Shown here: positions 51,613-61,800 of the stretch, one piece after another
Layout: each line of letters starts with the position of its first letter
Numbering within the stretch: the first letter of the stretch is position 1
Assembly (NCBI RefSeq): GCF_900156625.1
Contig: NZ_FTOB01000004.1
Location: 124,001-188,000, forward strand
Reading direction: 5' to 3'
DNA length: 64,000 nucleotides
Source of the DNA: Zobellia uliginosa
GTDB taxonomy: Bacteria > Bacteroidota > Bacteroidia > Flavobacteriales > Flavobacteriaceae
Position numbers and translations under genes: made by a program
The notes under the pieces: model-generated
What the model saw: the letters and a program-made list of their open reading frames with translations, nothing else
What the model was told of the DNA's origin: nothing
The model's database searches: none

Positions 51613-51980
51613 TACGGTTACTTTTTAATTAAACACTTCAATCCCGTCAAACGGGCTGCAAATGTACACTAATTCTATTGAAAAACAAGTGGTGATTTAC
51701 GATTATTTTTAGTTAAAAATACTCTTTTTCAATTTCTTGGGCCAAATTTAAATAAAAATAATGGTTCAGCTTTAAAGGCAAAGTGAGGGGGAAGGTAACT
51801 CTTGGGGAAAGCATGGGGTGATCCGTTGTTTTGTGTATGCCGAACTTTAGCGGGAAATTTTTTGCTTCGGAATTTGCAATTCTGAATACGGTTGTTAGGC
51901 TTGCAAAGCCTATTCGAAAGCGGGTATTGGGAAAGCGTGGGTAGTTAGAATAAGGTTTGTTGTAGGGGTGGTTTCGGTGG
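51613..51980 (-). other. 368-base intergenic region upstream of rplM
   Basis: The rplM promoter occupies 51659-51688, and a CCCGT/ACGGG hairpin lies in the leader (51643-51655). The remainder up to the T9SS protein stop shows no coding frame I can support, only a short AGGCTT/AAGCCT hairpin near 51898-51912. Confidence 0.5.
51659..51688 (-). promoter_or_regulatory. rplM promoter (TTG-N19-TACATTTG)
   Basis: On the minus strand a TTG (51686-51688) lies 19 bases before TACATTTG (51659-51666). Both elements match the Bacteroidota consensus exactly. The predicted start site lies about 40 bases upstream of rplM, and a CCCGT/ACGGG hairpin is in the leader. Confidence 0.75.
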
Positions 51981-52328
51981 CTACTGTTTGTAGAATTTGA
52001 CGCGTACCTTTTGTTCTTTTGAATTCACGGTGACCATGTATACGCCGGAATCTAAAGAGGGTATGGGGATGTTGATGGCGTTGCGCCTGATTTCCCATTC
52101 GTATTTCAGGACCGTATTGCCATAGATGTCCATTATAGAGATGTGTGCCTTGGCCGTGTTTTCTAATCCTAGTATGTTTACAACATTACTGGCGGGGTTC
52201 GGGAAGACCTTTACTTTTTTTGTTGAAGTAATGCTGGTATTTTCGCGCCCATTATTTTCTGTACTGTCCTGTGCTTGGGCGGTGCAGATAAAAAAAAGAA
52301 GGCAAATAAAAGATACGAAGGTTTTCAT
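51981..52328 (-). CDS. Small secreted protein consisting mainly of a T9SS type A sorting domain
   Basis: A 115-residue protein with a signal peptide (MKTFVSFICLLFFICTAQAQ), a short Ser/Thr linker and then the type IX secretion C-terminal domain: VKVFPNPASNVVNILG, ISIMDIYGNTVLKYEW, INIPIPSLDSGVYMVTVNS and the Lys-rich end VRVKFYKQ. The CTD is normally fused to a larger cargo protein; here almost nothing else is present, so it may be a small adhesin-like or leftover protein, or a secreted peptide of unknown role. The PorT-like gene in this window suits such an export route. Confidence 0.82.
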   Translation of the reverse strand: MKTFVSFICLLFFICTAQAQDSTENNGRENTSITSTKKVKVFPNPASNVVNILGLENTAKAHISIMDIYGNTVLKYEWEIRRNAINIPIPSLDSGVYMVTVNSKEQKVRVKFYKQ

Positions 52329-52430
52329 GTGAACGTTGCTAGGCCCGGTTTCGGGTGGAATGGGATTGTAAAAGTAATTATGAAAAAGCCTTTAATCCAA
52401 AAAATGTTGTGAAAAGGATGGATTTGTATG

Positions 52431-55262
52431 TCAATGCGCCTCCAGCCAATCTTGTCCGATCCCGACTTCTACGTCTAAGGGCACCGAGAGTTTGTAAGCG
52501 TTTTCCATCTCCGATTTGATAAGCGATTTCAATTCGTCCAATTCGGGTTTAAAGATGTCGAATACCAATTCATCATGTACTTGTAACAGCATTTTAGATT
52601 TGTAGTCACCTTCGGTCAGCTTTCTATGGATGTTGATCATCGCTATTTTTATAATGTCGGCAGCACTCCCTTGGATGGGGGCGTTAACGGCATTTCGCTC
52701 TGCGGCTCCACGAACCACTTGATTGCTTCCGTTGATGTCCTTTAGGTAACGGCGGCGGCCCAAGACAGTTTGTACGTAACCGTTTTCACGGGCGAAATCG
52801 ACCTGTTCGCCCATATAGTTGCGAAGCTTTGGGTAGGTCTTGTAATAGGTGTCGATCAGTTCTTTGGCTTCCGAACGCGATAGATCTGTTTGGTTGCTCA
52901 GTCCGAAGGCCGAAACCCCGTAAATGATTCCGAAGTTTACGGTCTTGGCGTTGCTTCTTTGTTCGCGGGTAACCTCTTCGATAGGTACGTTAAAAACTTT
53001 GGAAGCGGTAGAGGCGTGAATGTCTTCGCCATTTTTAAAGGCCTCGATCATAGTGGTCTCTTCACTTAGGGCGGCAATGATGCGTAATTCGATTTGAGAG
53101 TAATCCGCCGCCAATAAAATATAGTTTTCATTGCGGGGCACAAAAGCCTTACGTACTTGACGTCCCCTTTCGGTACGAATGGGAATGTTCTGTAAATTCG
53201 GGTTATTGCTGCTCAAGCGGCCGGTTGCGGCTACGGTTTGCATGTAGTCGGTATGGATCCTTCCGGTGGAAGGCTCGACCTGCTCGGGCAAGGCGTCGAC
53301 ATAGGTGCTTTTTAGCTTGGCCAATCCGCGATACTCCAATACGTTCCTTATGATTTCATGGTCTTTGGCCAGGTACGATAATACGTCCTCCGAGGTGGAG
53401 AACTGTCCCGTCTTGGTCTTTTTGGGCTTGTCGACCAGCTTCATTTTGCTGAACAGTATTTCCCCAAGTTGCTTGGGCGAGCCTATGTTGAACTCTTCGC
53501 CTGCATCTTGGTAGATTTTTTCCTCAAGGGCCTTGATGTCGTTGTTCAGGTCTTCGGAAAGGGAATTCAGAAACTTTTCGTCAAGTCTGATACCTTCCAG
53601 TTCCATATCCGCTAAAACACGTAATAGGGGAATTTCGATGTCTTTAAAAAGTACATCTGTTTTTGCCTCGGCCAGTTCGGGTCTGAAGTGTTCTGCCAAT
53701 TGAAAGGTGATGTCGGCATCTTCTACCGCGTACTCCGTTTGTTTTTCCAGCGGCACATCGCGCATATTCAATTGGTTCTTTCCTTTTTTGCCTATAAGCT
53801 CGGTGATTGAAATAGGGGTGTAGTTCAAATAGGTTTCCGAAAGCACGTCCATATTATGGCGCATATCGGGGTTGATAAGGTAGTGGGCCAACATGGTGTC
53901 GAAAAAAGTGCCACGTACCTTAATATGGTATTTATCGAGTACCTTGATGTCGTATTTTAGGTTCTGGCCTATTTTTTCAATGTTCTCCGATTCAAAGAAA
54001 GGCCGAAGTATTTCAATGAGCTCTTGGGCTTCCTCTTTGTCTTCGGGAAAGGGAATGTAATACCCTTTGGTGGCTTCCCAAGAAAAAGCAATGCCTACAA
54101 GTTGGGCCTCAAGTGGATTTAAGGATGTGGTTTCGGTGTCAAAGCATACCGAGGACTGTTTCATCAGGTTTTGCATAAAGAGCTTCATGGCCATGCCCGG
54201 TGTTACACTTTGGTAGACGTGCGATACGTCTTTTATGGTCTTGCGGCTTGAGCTGTCTTTTATGGTTGCGGGTGAGGCCCCGTCGCCACCGAAGAGTGAG
54301 AACTGACCGCTTCCGGCCGACGAGGATTGTTTTTTACCGGTATCGGTACCGCTAACTTGGGTCGGTGTTTCCGCTTCGCCCGAAAATATTTTTATGAATT
54401 GGTCTTTGAGCCTTCTAAACTCTAGTTCTTCAAAAATTTCCTGTACCTTCTCGCTGTCGGGTACCGAAAGTTCATAGTCTTCCGCGTTGAAGGTTACGTC
54501 GCAATCGGTGCATATGGTCGCGAGTTTTTTAGAGAGTAAGCCTAGTTCTTTATTGGCTTCGACCCGCTCTTTCATTTTGCCTTTTAATTTATCGGTATTG
54601 GCCAATAGCTCTTCCATAGACCCGAACTGTTCGATAAATTTCTTTGCGGTTTTATCGCCTACGCCGGGCAAGCCGGGAATGTTGTCACTAGCATCGCCCA
54701 TCATACCAAGGTAGTCGATGACTTGTTCGGGGCGTTCAACGCCGAAACGTTTCTGTATTTCTGGAATGCCCCATATTTCGATTCCGTTGCCCATTCGGGC
54801 AGGGCGGTACATGAATATATTTTCGGAGACCAACTGGCCAAAATCTTTGTCGGGCGTGACCATGAATACTTTGTAGTCTTCTTTTTCGGCTTGTTTTGCC
54901 AAGGTGCCTATAATGTCATCGGCTTCCCAGCCTTCGAGGACTACCGAAGGAATATGCATGGCCTTAAGGATGTTCTGTATATAGGGGATGGCTATTTTTA
55001 TGGCGTCTGGCGTTTCGTCGCGGTTGGCCTTGTATTCAGGAAATAATTCGGTGCGTTCGGCACTTCCTCCCTTATCGAAGCAAACGGCCAAGTGATCGGG
55101 TTTTTCACGTTTGATTACGTCAAAAAGCGAATTCATGAACCCCATAATGGCAGAGGTGTCCATGCCTTTGGAATTGATTCTCGGGTTTTTTATAAGGGCA
55201 TAATAACCTCGAAAGATTAGTGCGTAGGCGTCTAAAAGGAAGAGTCGTTTCTGTTCTGGCAT
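52431..55262 (-). CDS. polA: DNA polymerase I
   Basis: A protein of about 943 residues from ATG 55262 (an in-frame ATG at 55277 is also possible). The N-terminal 5'-3' exonuclease domain is seen (LFLLDAYALIFRGYYALI, VCFDKGGSAERTELFPEYK, DASDNIPGLPGVGDKTAKK). The proofreading domain has the intact motif in FDTETTSLNPLEAQLVGIAF, so 3'-5' exonuclease activity is expected. Polymerase motif A is ADYSQIELRIIAAL, motif B RSNAKTVNFGIIYG and motif C LLQVHDELVFD. It repairs DNA and removes RNA primers. Single gene; no operon partners seen. Confidence 0.96.
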   Translation of the reverse strand: MPEQKRLFLLDAYALIFRGYYALIKNPRINSKGMDTSAIMGFMNSLFDVIKREKPDHLAVCFDKGGSAERTELFPEYKANRDETPDAIKIAIPYIQNILKAMHIPSVVLEGWEADDIIGTLAKQAEKEDYKVFMVTPDKDFGQLVSENIFMYRPARMGNGIEIWGIPEIQKRFGVERPEQVIDYLGMMGDASDNIPGLPGVGDKTAKKFIEQFGSMEELLANTDKLKGKMKERVEANKELGLLSKKLATICTDCDVTFNAEDYELSVPDSEKVQEIFEELEFRRLKDQFIKIFSGEAETPTQVSGTDTGKKQSSSAGSGQFSLFGGDGASPATIKDSSSRKTIKDVSHVYQSVTPGMAMKLFMQNLMKQSSVCFDTETTSLNPLEAQLVGIAFSWEATKGYYIPFPEDKEEAQELIEILRPFFESENIEKIGQNLKYDIKVLDKYHIKVRGTFFDTMLAHYLINPDMRHNMDVLSETYLNYTPISITELIGKKGKNQLNMRDVPLEKQTEYAVEDADITFQLAEHFRPELAEAKTDVLFKDIEIPLLRVLADMELEGIRLDEKFLNSLSEDLNNDIKALEEKIYQDAGEEFNIGSPKQLGEILFSKMKLVDKPKKTKTGQFSTSEDVLSYLAKDHEIIRNVLEYRGLAKLKSTYVDALPEQVEPSTGRIHTDYMQTVAATGRLSSNNPNLQNIPIRTERGRQVRKAFVPRNENYILLAADYSQIELRIIAALSEETTMIEAFKNGEDIHASTASKVFNVPIEEVTREQRSNAKTVNFGIIYGVSAFGLSNQTDLSRSEAKELIDTYYKTYPKLRNYMGEQVDFARENGYVQTVLGRRRYLKDINGSNQVVRGAAERNAVNAPIQGSAADIIKIAMINIHRKLTEGDYKSKMLLQVHDELVFDIFKPELDELKSLIKSEMENAYKLSVPLDVEVGIGQDWLEAH

Positions 55263-55320
55263 TTTATAGTTTTTCAAAAGATTTCAAAGCTAATCAAGTT
55301 TTTGATTTCTTTTTAATGTT

Positions 55321-56310
55321 TTACGATTTGATATAGCTTTCCGACGGATTATTAACATGTCCTTCTTCCGAATACGACCGAAAGGTAAAGCCTGGGTGAA
55401 TACAATAGCTGCCTGTTTCGCCCTTTTTATTGATGGCGATAAACCCGATTTGAAAATCGTCCCTACCTTTGTTTTTGGCCATAATGCGTTTTACCCCTTC
55501 TTCACAGGCTTCTTGCGGCGACTTCCCCTGGCGCATCAATTCAACAATGAGAAAGCTGCCTACGGTACGTACGACTTCTTCACCCATTCCGGTTGCTGTG
55601 GCGCCCCCAATTTCGTTGTCGACAAAAAGTCCAGCCCCTATAATTGGGGAATCGCCTACGCGTCCCGCCATTTTATATCCCATGCCGCTGGTGGTGCAGG
55701 CTCCTGAAATATCACCCTTCTTGTCAATGGCCAACATGCCGATGGTATCGTGGTTTTCAATGTTTATGATAGGTTTGTATTGTGAGGTCTTCTTCCATTC
55801 CAGCCATTCTTGTTTTGATTTCTCGGTAAGGAGATTGGTTTTTTTGAACCCCATCCCATAGGCGAATTGTTCGGCGCCTTTTCCGGCAAGCATCACATGT
55901 GGCGTTTCCTCCATGACCTTGCGGGCTACTAGGATCGGGTTGGCAATGTTCTGTAGGGCCAGTACGGCGCCACAGTTGCCGTCCTTGTCCATGATACAGG
56001 CGTCAAGGCTTACGTTTCCGTCGCGGTCGGGTCTGCCGCCCACCCCAACGGTCTGGTTGCTCGTGTCGTTTTCCTCTACCATTACGCCTTGGGTAACGGC
56101 ATCTAAAGAAGGGCCGCCCTCTTTTAAGACTTCCCATGCTTTTGAGGATGCATTGAGAAAATTCCAGGTACATATAACGATAGGCCTTACCGGCTTATGA
56201 TTTTTTTCGGTGGTCGGGCTGGTGATATTTTGTGGGGAAGCCAATAGGGGACCTGAAATCAGTCCGGCGGTAGCCGCGGTAGATTTTTTTAGGAAGTTTC
56301 TTCTTTGCAT
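55321..56310 (-). CDS. Exported Ntn-type asparaginase / isoaspartyl peptidase
   Basis: A 329-residue protein of the N-terminal nucleophile asparaginase family (N4-(beta-N-acetylglucosaminyl)-L-asparaginase or isoaspartyl peptidase). It has a Tat-type leader (MQRRNFLKKSTAATAGLI), so it is exported. The precursor should self-cleave before the Thr in NHDTIGMLAIDKKGD (near residue 190), making that Thr the nucleophile; the beta-subunit continues with GRVGDSPIIGAGLFVDNEIGGATATGMGEE. The start overlaps the leader region of the divergent cutC gene. Substrate, whether glycoasparagine or isoaspartyl peptide, is not resolved. Confidence 0.87.
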   Translation of the reverse strand: MQRRNFLKKSTAATAGLISGPLLASPQNITSPTTEKNHKPVRPIVICTWNFLNASSKAWEVLKEGGPSLDAVTQGVMVEENDTSNQTVGVGGRPDRDGNVSLDACIMDKDGNCGAVLALQNIANPILVARKVMEETPHVMLAGKGAEQFAYGMGFKKTNLLTEKSKQEWLEWKKTSQYKPIINIENHDTIGMLAIDKKGDISGACTTSGMGYKMAGRVGDSPIIGAGLFVDNEIGGATATGMGEEVVRTVGSFLIVELMRQGKSPQEACEEGVKRIMAKNKGRDDFQIGFIAINKKGETGSYCIHPGFTFRSYSEEGHVNNPSESYIKS

Positions 56311-56373
56311 GGTCTAAGGATTTCTATTTTAGGCGTAGTTTTAAAAAACGTTTGGGCATTAAATATAAGTAAA

Positions 56374-57096
56374 ATGCTAGTAGAAGTCTGTGCCAATTCA
56401 TTGCAATCTGCGCTAAACGCCCAAAGGGCAGGGGCGGATAGAATCGAACTTTGTTCCGAACTTGCGGTCGGGGGGATTACCCCTTCCTACGGTCTGTTAA
56501 AATCGGTTCGCGAAAATATTTCAATTCCCGTTCATGTCTTGGTGCGTCCCCGTAGCGGTGATTTTACTTATACTTCCGATGACCTGGAAATCATGAAAGA
56601 GGATATTGCCCTTTGTGTGGAGCTGGGGTTTGATGGAATTGTTTCAGGGGTTTTAAAAACGGATTTTTCCTTGGATCTGGATCGGACAAAACAACTGATA
56701 GAGGCTTCCGGAAACTTGAAGTTTACCTTTCACCGTGCCTTCGATTGGGTTCGGAATCCTTTGGAAGCCTTCGGACAGCTTCAATCTTTGGGGGTGGACT
56801 ATGTGTTGACTTCGGGGCAGCGGCAATCGGCCGTTGAGGGAATGGCCTTGCTGAAAGCTCTCCTAAAAGATGGGTCGAAGTGTGTTCTTATGCCTGGTGG
56901 AGGGGTGAAGCCGACCAATGTTGAAACCTTTATGGCCGAGGGCTTTAAAGCCGTGCATTTATCGGGAACCAAATTTTTCAGGACCTTGCCCGAATCGGAC
57001 AGGGTTTCTATGAACTCGGCCTCCTTTTTAAGCGATACGGAAATAGCCCTTACCGACCCTAATACTATAGAAGATGTTGTAAATAGGGTTAAATAA
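56374..57096 (+). CDS. cutC: Copper homeostasis protein CutC family
   Basis: A 240-residue TIM-barrel protein from ATG 56374; the frame is open upstream but ATG 56374 gives the standard N-terminus (MLVEVCANSLQSALNAQRAG). Typical parts are DRIELCSELAVGGITPSYGLL, HVLVRPRSGDFTY, GFDGIVSGVL, TFHRAFDWVRNPLEA and VLTSGQRQSAVEGM, with MPGGGVKPTNVE near the end. CutC was linked to copper tolerance in E. coli, but its biochemical role is disputed. The metallophosphoesterase gene follows after 48 bases, in the same orientation, and may be cotranscribed. Confidence 0.92.
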   Translation: MLVEVCANSLQSALNAQRAGADRIELCSELAVGGITPSYGLLKSVRENISIPVHVLVRPRSGDFTYTSDDLEIMKEDIALCVELGFDGIVSGVLKTDFSLDLDRTKQLIEASGNLKFTFHRAFDWVRNPLEAFGQLQSLGVDYVLTSGQRQSAVEGMALLKALLKDGSKCVLMPGGGVKPTNVETFMAEGFKAVHLSGTKFFRTLPESDRVSMNSASFLSDTEIALTDPNTIEDVVNRVK

Positions 57097-57144
57097 AAAC
57101 TAAATGGGGCGATCTTGGCGTTAGATTGAAATATCTTTGCGGCT

Positions 57145-58368
57145 ATGCTACGTTGGATCATATTTATTGTCGTTTATATTGTAATGGGCCTATACACTTT
57201 GCAGGCTCTGAAAACCGTAACCCGATACCCTTGGGTATACTATCTGTTTATAACGGTCGCCGTACTGGTATTGGGCAATTTTGTTTATCAGTTTACCTTG
57301 GGGGAAGAAGAAGGTAGGGTCTTGAGTCGGTCAAAAAGTTACGCTTTTGGCTTCTTGCTCACTGTGTTGTCTTTTCAGTTGGTCACCATTTTATTTCTTT
57401 TCTCGGAGGATATCTTTCGGTTTTTCTCCAGTGTCTACTTCAAGTTTTCGGGTCGGTCGAAAGAATTTACCTTGCCGGAACGCCGGAAGTTTTTGAGTAT
57501 GATAGGGCTTGGGCTGGCGGCAATTCCATTTGGGGCCCTGCTTTACGGGATGTACAAGGGTAAGTATAATTTTAAGGTGCTGAAGTATAATTTAGAGTTC
57601 GACGATTTGCCGGAAGCCTTTGATGGGTATCAGATTACCCAAATATCCGATGTGCATAGTGGTAGTTTTGACAATAGGGAAAAAATAGAATATGCCATAG
57701 ACCTAATCAACAAGCAAAAGAGCGATGTGATTTTGTTTACGGGGGATATGGTCAATAATAAGGCCGAGGAAATGCTTCCTTGGTCAGACCTGTTTTCGAC
57801 CCTTGAGGCTACCGATGGTAAGTTTTCGGTTTTGGGAAATCATGATTACGGGGATTATGTAGATTGGGAAACCGAAGAGGCTAAACATAAAAATTTAGAA
57901 GACCTTAAGGCCCTACAGCGCGATATGGGCTTTGATCTATTGCTCAACGAAAATCGATATTTGCAAAAAGGCGAAGACAAAATTGCCTTGGTCGGTGTCG
58001 AGAACTGGGGGCGTGGCGGATTTAAAAAGGCTGGTGACCTTAAAAAGGCCGTGGCCAATGTGAATCAAGAGGACTTTAAGATCTTGATGAGCCATGATCC
58101 TTCGCACTGGGAAGATGTGGTCCTTCATGATGATTACCATTATCACCTTACTTTGAGTGGTCATACCCATGGTATGCAGTTCGGGATTGAAATTCCCGGT
58201 TGGGTCAAGTGGAGCCCGGTAAAATGGCGTTACAAGTACTGGGCGGGCATCTATAACGAGCTGGGCCAATACATTAATGTAAACCGGGGTTTTGGCTTTT
58301 TAGGCTATCCTGGAAGGGTTGGTATCTGGCCGGAAATAACCGTAATTACACTTAAAAAGAGGGCTTAA
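57145..58368 (+). CDS. Membrane-anchored metallophosphoesterase
   Basis: A 407-residue protein with several N-terminal hydrophobic helices (about 3-20, 32-48, 70-92 and 116-132) and a calcineurin-type phosphoesterase domain from about residue 155. Catalytic motifs are QISDVHSGSFDN, FTGDMVNNKAEE, VLGNHDYGDYVD, MSHDPSHWED and LSGHTHGMQFG, giving the two-metal site. The arrangement resembles YkuE/YaeI proteins that act at membranes, perhaps on lipid phosphates; the substrate is unknown. TATCTTTG at 57132-57139 ends only 5 bases before the ATG. Confidence 0.92.
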   Translation: MLRWIIFIVVYIVMGLYTLQALKTVTRYPWVYYLFITVAVLVLGNFVYQFTLGEEEGRVLSRSKSYAFGFLLTVLSFQLVTILFLFSEDIFRFFSSVYFKFSGRSKEFTLPERRKFLSMIGLGLAAIPFGALLYGMYKGKYNFKVLKYNLEFDDLPEAFDGYQITQISDVHSGSFDNREKIEYAIDLINKQKSDVILFTGDMVNNKAEEMLPWSDLFSTLEATDGKFSVLGNHDYGDYVDWETEEAKHKNLEDLKALQRDMGFDLLLNENRYLQKGEDKIALVGVENWGRGGFKKAGDLKKAVANVNQEDFKILMSHDPSHWEDVVLHDDYHYHLTLSGHTHGMQFGIEIPGWVKWSPVKWRYKYWAGIYNELGQYINVNRGFGFLGYPGRVGIWPEITVITLKKRA

Positions 58369-58464
58369 CACGATTTTAACGCCGCGTAAAGTCTATAAAA
58401 TTTGGGCTATAGGTGGCTATTTAACATTTTTTCTTACTTTTGGATCCTAACCCAATAACAACGT

Positions 58465-58761
58465 ATGTCAAAGTTTGGTGAACTTATAGATTTGAAAATC
58501 CCTGTTCTTTTGGATTTTTATGCGGACTGGAACGAGCAATCGAATACCATGCACGCCGTTCTGCGCGATGTTGCGGCTGCTTTGGGTGATAAGGGAAAGG
58601 TCATAAAGATCGATGTGGACAAGAACAAGGAGCTTGCCCAGGCACTTCGTGTTAAAGGCCTTCCTACCTTGATGATTTACAAAAAGGGCGAAATGGTATG
58701 GCGCCAAAGTGGTGAACAAGATGCCAATACGCTTATCGGTATTCTAAAAGAATACGTATAG
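58465..58761 (+). CDS. Thioredoxin-fold protein lacking the active-site cysteines
   Basis: A 98-residue protein of thioredoxin size and fold: LLDFYADWNEQSNTMH in place of the usual WCGPC (here W22 N E Q S26), then KVIKIDVDKNKELAQALRVKGLPTLMIYKKG with the cis-proline segment kept, and GILKEYV at the end. Without Cys it cannot carry out disulfide exchange, so a chaperone or binding role is more likely. It follows the metallophosphoesterase by 96 bases with a TACTTTTG element 22 bases before the ATG. Related cysteine-less thioredoxin-like proteins exist, but this one is unassigned. Confidence 0.8.
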   Translation: MSKFGELIDLKIPVLLDFYADWNEQSNTMHAVLRDVAAALGDKGKVIKIDVDKNKELAQALRVKGLPTLMIYKKGEMVWRQSGEQDANTLIGILKEYV

Positions 58762-58837
58762 AAGTTATATATAGTGTGTTGTTTTGCTGAAATTCAGCTT
58801 AGGAAACTCTAAGGTATTCTGTCGATGGCGGAAATGG

Positions 58838-58875
58838 AAAAAGCCGGTGTGAACATTGTTCGCACCGGCTTTTTT
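58838..58875. terminator. Bidirectional rho-independent terminator
   Basis: GCCGGTG pairs with CACCGGC and GAAC with GTTC (58843-58869), flanked by an A run and a T run. It ends both the thioredoxin-like gene and the convergent DUF2723 gene. Confidence 0.85.
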
Positions 58876-58891
58876 AGTGATATAAAACGCA

Positions 58892-61800
58892 TTAATTGGT
58901 TTCGGGTATCAGCACTGTGTCTTTTATGGTTTCTGCCCCGTTTACCGCATCCTTGGCGGTTGTGTCGGAGATAGGGGTGCTGTCTTTCAGGTCGGGGTTC
59001 TGTCCTGGTTCTAGTTCGTCTTCCTCCAATAGGCTGTTTTTATAGAAATGTTCGAATTTTTCAATGTATTCATTGAAGATCAAGGTTTCCTTTTCGGCCA
59101 TTTCACGGTCGTTGTTACCGATCAAGATGTCGATGTTTCTGCGGTAACCTTCCATGTCACCTATTATTTCATCTATCTTTTTATACTGCTCATCCAAGGG
59201 TATGCCGGCATAATAATCCAAGCGGTCTTGGTAGATGTATTTCAATTTTCCGAAAAGCTCCCTGGCTTTGTTGGTTTCGCCAACTTTGTAATAGCCATCA
59301 ACGAAAGGTTCAACAAAGGTGTAGTACCCGAAATACTCCACAGGGAGGTTTTTCATGGTAATGTCGATAATGTTTTTCGCCTTTTCTATTTTTTCCTCTT
59401 TCAGCAATTGTTCCACTAACCTTGCCAGGTTACTTCGATACGATAGGCCTTGGATCCGGGTCTGGGGATCGTGATAGATGTCAGGGCTTCCTGAGTTGCC
59501 CCAGTCCCAGTTGGTCACCACTTCGTACATTAGGTCGGAGTCTATCCTTCCCATTTCAAAAGAATTCTTTCGCTTTGTTTCTATGGGAACCAACTTATAG
59601 GCCATACCATCAAGCTGTAAGTAGTCTTTCATCCAAATAAATTCGGCATCGTCAAAACTTCCTCCTGAAAAGTAAATCGGGCGCTTCCAGTCGTTATTGG
59701 CAATGATGTCAAGCATCATCATGCTCTTTTTGGTAATGGCGCTCTTGGGCAACTCGATATCGATATAATCAACGATAAGGGCCGAGTCTTTTTCTTTGAC
59801 CAAGCCGGTCTCTAAAACATTTTTCTTGTTTACCGGTATGCGAAGCTTGTTCGTAGGGTAGTAAACAATGTTCTGGCTGCTTTCCGAATAGGCGTCTAAA
59901 TCTATGTTCTCTTGCCTTTCTAAGATATATTTTAGTTTGGTTTGCGGGTTGTCGCTATCTACCCATTTGATGAAATCTTGAATAGACCATCGGCTTTCCG
60001 ATATCTTTTTGTTGAAAAGCGGGTCTACCGTTTGGTAGTACAGAACGTCACGCGACCCCCATCGGTATTTGTCGTGGGAAATCTGTGAGGGTATGGCCTC
60101 GCTCTCATAGGCCTTTCTTTTCATTTGGTCAATATACCAATCCGTTTCAAAAAGGCTGGTACATACAATACGTACATCGGTGCGATACCCTTCGATTTCT
60201 TGGGCGTACCACAATGGAAAGGTGTCGTTATCACCAATGGTAAAGAGTATGGCGCCCGCATCTTTTTGGCAGGAGTCTAAATAAGCCTTAGCGGATGAAT
60301 TTGCCGTATACCGATTAGATCGGTCGTGGTCGTTCCAGTTTTGTACGGCCATTACCGTCGGAACGGCCAAAAGACAGACTATGGTTATGGCCGGGGCCAG
60401 TATTTTTGGGGCCAGGTATTTTTTTATTTCGTCAAAAAGACCGTAAACCCCCAAGCCTATCCATATTCCGAAAATATAAAAAGAGCCTACTAGCGAATAA
60501 TCACGTTCACGGGGTTGGAAAATGTAGGGGTTGGTGTAAAACTGAATGGCCAGACCCGTGAATAAAAAGAAAACGAGTAAGACCCAGAATTGTTTAGGGT
60601 TCTTGCTGATCTGAAATAGAATGCCCACAATACCCAGTATCAGCGGCAATAAAAAATAAGTGTTTCTGGCTTTGTTGTTTTTTACTTCGTCGGGCAGGTT
60701 GTTTTGGCTTCCCAAGCGCGCGCTGTCAACCAGGTCGATGCCGCTTAGCCATTCGCCATTGCCGTTATAGCGGCCTTGTACATCGTTGTTTTTACCGGCG
60801 AAGTTCCACATAAAATACCTCCAGTACATATAGCCAAACTGAAACTCTACCATGTAAACGATGTTCTGCCAGATCGATGGGGGCTGTACTTCAAGGTAGT
60901 CGCCAAACCTTCTTAGGAAGCCAATGTATTGCTCGGCGTCAATTTCGCCTTTGGCAAACCCCTCCTTTACTTGGGTGGCCGCCTGTCTCAGTTCTTCGTT
61001 GGATTGTTTCAATTTAAAATCCAAAGGACCGAAATAGCGCATGTAATTTTCGGCATGTTGGCCGCTCCACATACGGGGGAGGAAGCCAATGTGTTTGGGG
61101 TCGTCGCCAGGTACCGCACCTTTGTAGTGGTTTACGATAACGTACTTGCCCAGTTTTTCGTCTTTTTCGTATTTGGGGGCTTCGTCTTGGTCTTCACCGC
61201 CATCACCAAAGGTGTTGGAATAGTAGGTTCCGAAAAAAGGGCTGTCTACCCCGGGATATTGCTCCCTGTTGTAGTAGGCCAATAGGGCACGGGCGTCTTC
61301 AGGATTGTTCTCGTTGATGACCACCCTGGCGTTCGCACGGATAGGAAGCATCATCCATGATGAGAAACCTAAAAAGAGAAACATTAGGCAAAGCACGATG
61401 GTGTTTGCCGTTTTATAATTGTTTTGTCGGGTATAGCGCAATCCGAAGTAGAATGCGGCAATAAAAATAAGCCCCATGATTATGGTGCCCGAATTAAAAG
61501 GAAGGCCGATAGTGTTGATAAAAAAGACTTCGCTCCAGCCGAAAAGTTTTAAAACGTAGGTCAGGGAAAACTTGTACACTAGCATTAATACTGCAATCAC
61601 GGCTATATTTGCCACTAAAAAGTTTTTTACGGTCGTCTTTTCGTAGGTCTTGAAGTAGTATAGGAGTCCTATGGAAGGTATGGCCAAAAAGCCCATGAAC
61701 TGTACGCCGAACGTAAGTCCGACAACGAAGGAAATAAGAACGAGCCACTTATTGCCCCTAGGGTTTTGAAGGTCGTCGGTCCATTTCAATCCGAGCCATA

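Noticed and set aside
58465-58761. A functional thioredoxin
   Set aside because: Both active-site cysteines are replaced (WNEQS), so redox activity is not expected.
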